The position numbers and the translations under genes are program-made. A stretch of DNA of 15,523 nt from Spirochaetae bacterium HGW-Spirochaetae-7 (lineage in GTDB: Bacteria; Spirochaetota; Spirochaetia; Treponematales; UBA12059). The stretch is from NCBI GenBank assembly GCA_002839245.1, contig PGXR01000042.1, positions 1 to 15,523 of the forward strand, read 5' to 3'. The notes under the pieces were generated by a model, which was not told the origin of the DNA, did not search any database, and saw only the letters and a list, made by a program, of their open reading frames with translations. Shown piece by piece: positions 15,095-15,523 of this stretch; position 1 is the stretch's first letter; each line of letters begins with the position of its first letter.

Positions 15095-15117
15095 GGCGGC
15101 GCTATTTCGCCGCCTCC
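15095..15117 (-). promoter_or_regulatory. Stem-loop between the Shine-Dalgarno site and start of the DUF2764 gene
   Basis: On the minus strand GGCGGCG (15114-15108) and CGCCGCC (15101-15095) form a perfect 7-base-pair GC stem around the loop AAATAG, which contains the atpE stop codon. The stem abuts the ATG at 15094. GGAGG (15117-15113) is 18 bases from the ATG in linear sequence, but the hairpin would bring it close. A ribosome ending atpE would open the stem, so this may tune translation relative to atpE. Inference from sequence. Confidence 0.5.
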
Positions 15118-15523
15118 GCGACGGCGGAGGCGAGACGGCTGTTCAGATAGGCACCGAGCATGTCGGCCACCGCGGTAGCGGAGAAATCGTAATAGGCGGC
15201 CCCGCCCTTTTCCACGATCCTGAAACCGGACCTGGTCTCATTGAGAGGCCTGAGTTCCACACCTTTCTTGAGAGCGGCTCCGAGTCTGTCCTTGAAGAAA
15301 GCTTCGAGCGAAGCCAGCTCCCCCTTGGGAAGCAATACCGAAAGCTCGTCCCGCCCGTCCTTGGCCCAAGCCTCGAGGATGACCGGAAGGGCCTTCTTGA
15401 CGGTATCCGCATCGAACGCCGCCTCGAGCGTGGTCTTGACGATAGCGGAGAGCATTTCTTCGATCTGCCCCTTGAAGGCCAGCAGAAGGTCGCGGGAGGC
15501 CTGTACCAGGGCGGCCTTGCCGG
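15102..15523 (-). CDS. atpE: V-type ATPase subunit E, N-terminus cut by the window edge
   Basis: Subunit E forms the peripheral stalk that holds the head static against the membrane stator. Only the C-terminal 139 residues are visible. The frame stays open to the right edge (KAALVQASRDLLLAFKGQIE precedes the Met at 15453-15455), so that internal Met is not the start. The visible part has the E-family C-terminal globular domain: the SRDLLLAFK helix, a hydrophobic helix MLSAIVKTTLEAAF, then alternating strands and helices (LSVLLPKGELASLEAFF) and a final helix ending AVAEAAK. It is presumably at or near the start of the operon; its promoter and coiled-coil N-terminus lie outside the window. Confidence 0.92.
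   Translation of the reverse strand, partial: GKAALVQASRDLLLAFKGQIEEMLSAIVKTTLEAAFDADTVKKALPVILEAWAKDGRDELSVLLPKGELASLEAFFKDRLGAALKKGVELRPLNETRSGFRIVEKGGAAYYDFSATAVADMLGAYLNSRLASAVAEAAK

Noticed and set aside
1..15523. Search by eye for CRISPR arrays, insertion sequences, tRNA or rRNA genes and long repeats
   Set aside because: No regularly spaced repeats, transposase genes, terminal inverted repeats or cloverleaf-like sequences were seen; the window is almost fully occupied by housekeeping genes.

Overview
The window looks like a chromosomal housekeeping region from a GC-rich spirochaete (Treponema/Spirochaeta lineage). The main evidence is the order of the V-type ATPase operon on the minus strand: atpE, a DUF2764-type gene, atpA, atpB, atpD, atpI, atpK. 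This is the arrangement I know from Treponema and Borrelia. Chlamydiae and some Bacteroidetes have similar operons, so the assignment is an inference. I see no insertion sequences, phage genes, CRISPR arrays, rRNA or tRNA.

Layout, left to right. (1) Bases 3-530 (+) hold the end of a PilZ-like protein cut by the window edge. (2) mfd (534-3953, -), the transcription-repair coupling factor, converges on it with a 3-base gap. (3) Divergent from mfd, a plus-strand block encodes an exported two-domain protein of unknown function (4036-4977). It overlaps by 4 bases a pseudo-receiver/PilZ protein (4974-5705). Next comes a small ArsR-family repressor (5730-6047), which has its own near-consensus promoter and an inverted repeat placed like an operator. 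(4) On the minus strand, ispG (7296-8342; MEP isoprenoid pathway) overlaps by 4 bases an exported TPR-like protein (6049-7299), which runs into arsR with a 1-base gap. (5) The V-ATPase operon (8550 to the right edge, -) ends in a strong intrinsic terminator (8399-8442), upstream of ispG's own promoter.

The V-ATPase genes are packed with 4-base ATGA overlaps or gaps of at most 14 bases, so they almost certainly form one transcript. A and B form the nucleotide-binding head, D the central shaft, E the peripheral stalk, and I and K the membrane motor. Genes for C/d, F and G are absent from the visible part; the DUF2764 protein is a candidate replacement for C/d. Subunit K keeps the T-Q ... Q ... 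E ligand set of sodium-binding V-type rings, so Na+ coupling is likely.

Annotated starts are often inside longer open frames. I moved the starts of mfd, the exported protein, arsR, the TPR protein, ispG, atpI, atpB and atpA inward, using Shine-Dalgarno sites, signal peptides, overlaps and family N-termini. I found no clearly new biological system. The best leads are a probably leaderless arsR whose operator-like repeat covers its -10 box and start codon, a stem-loop bridging the Shine-Dalgarno site and start of the DUF2764 gene, and a receiver domain that has lost its phosphorylation site and is fused to an altered PilZ domain.
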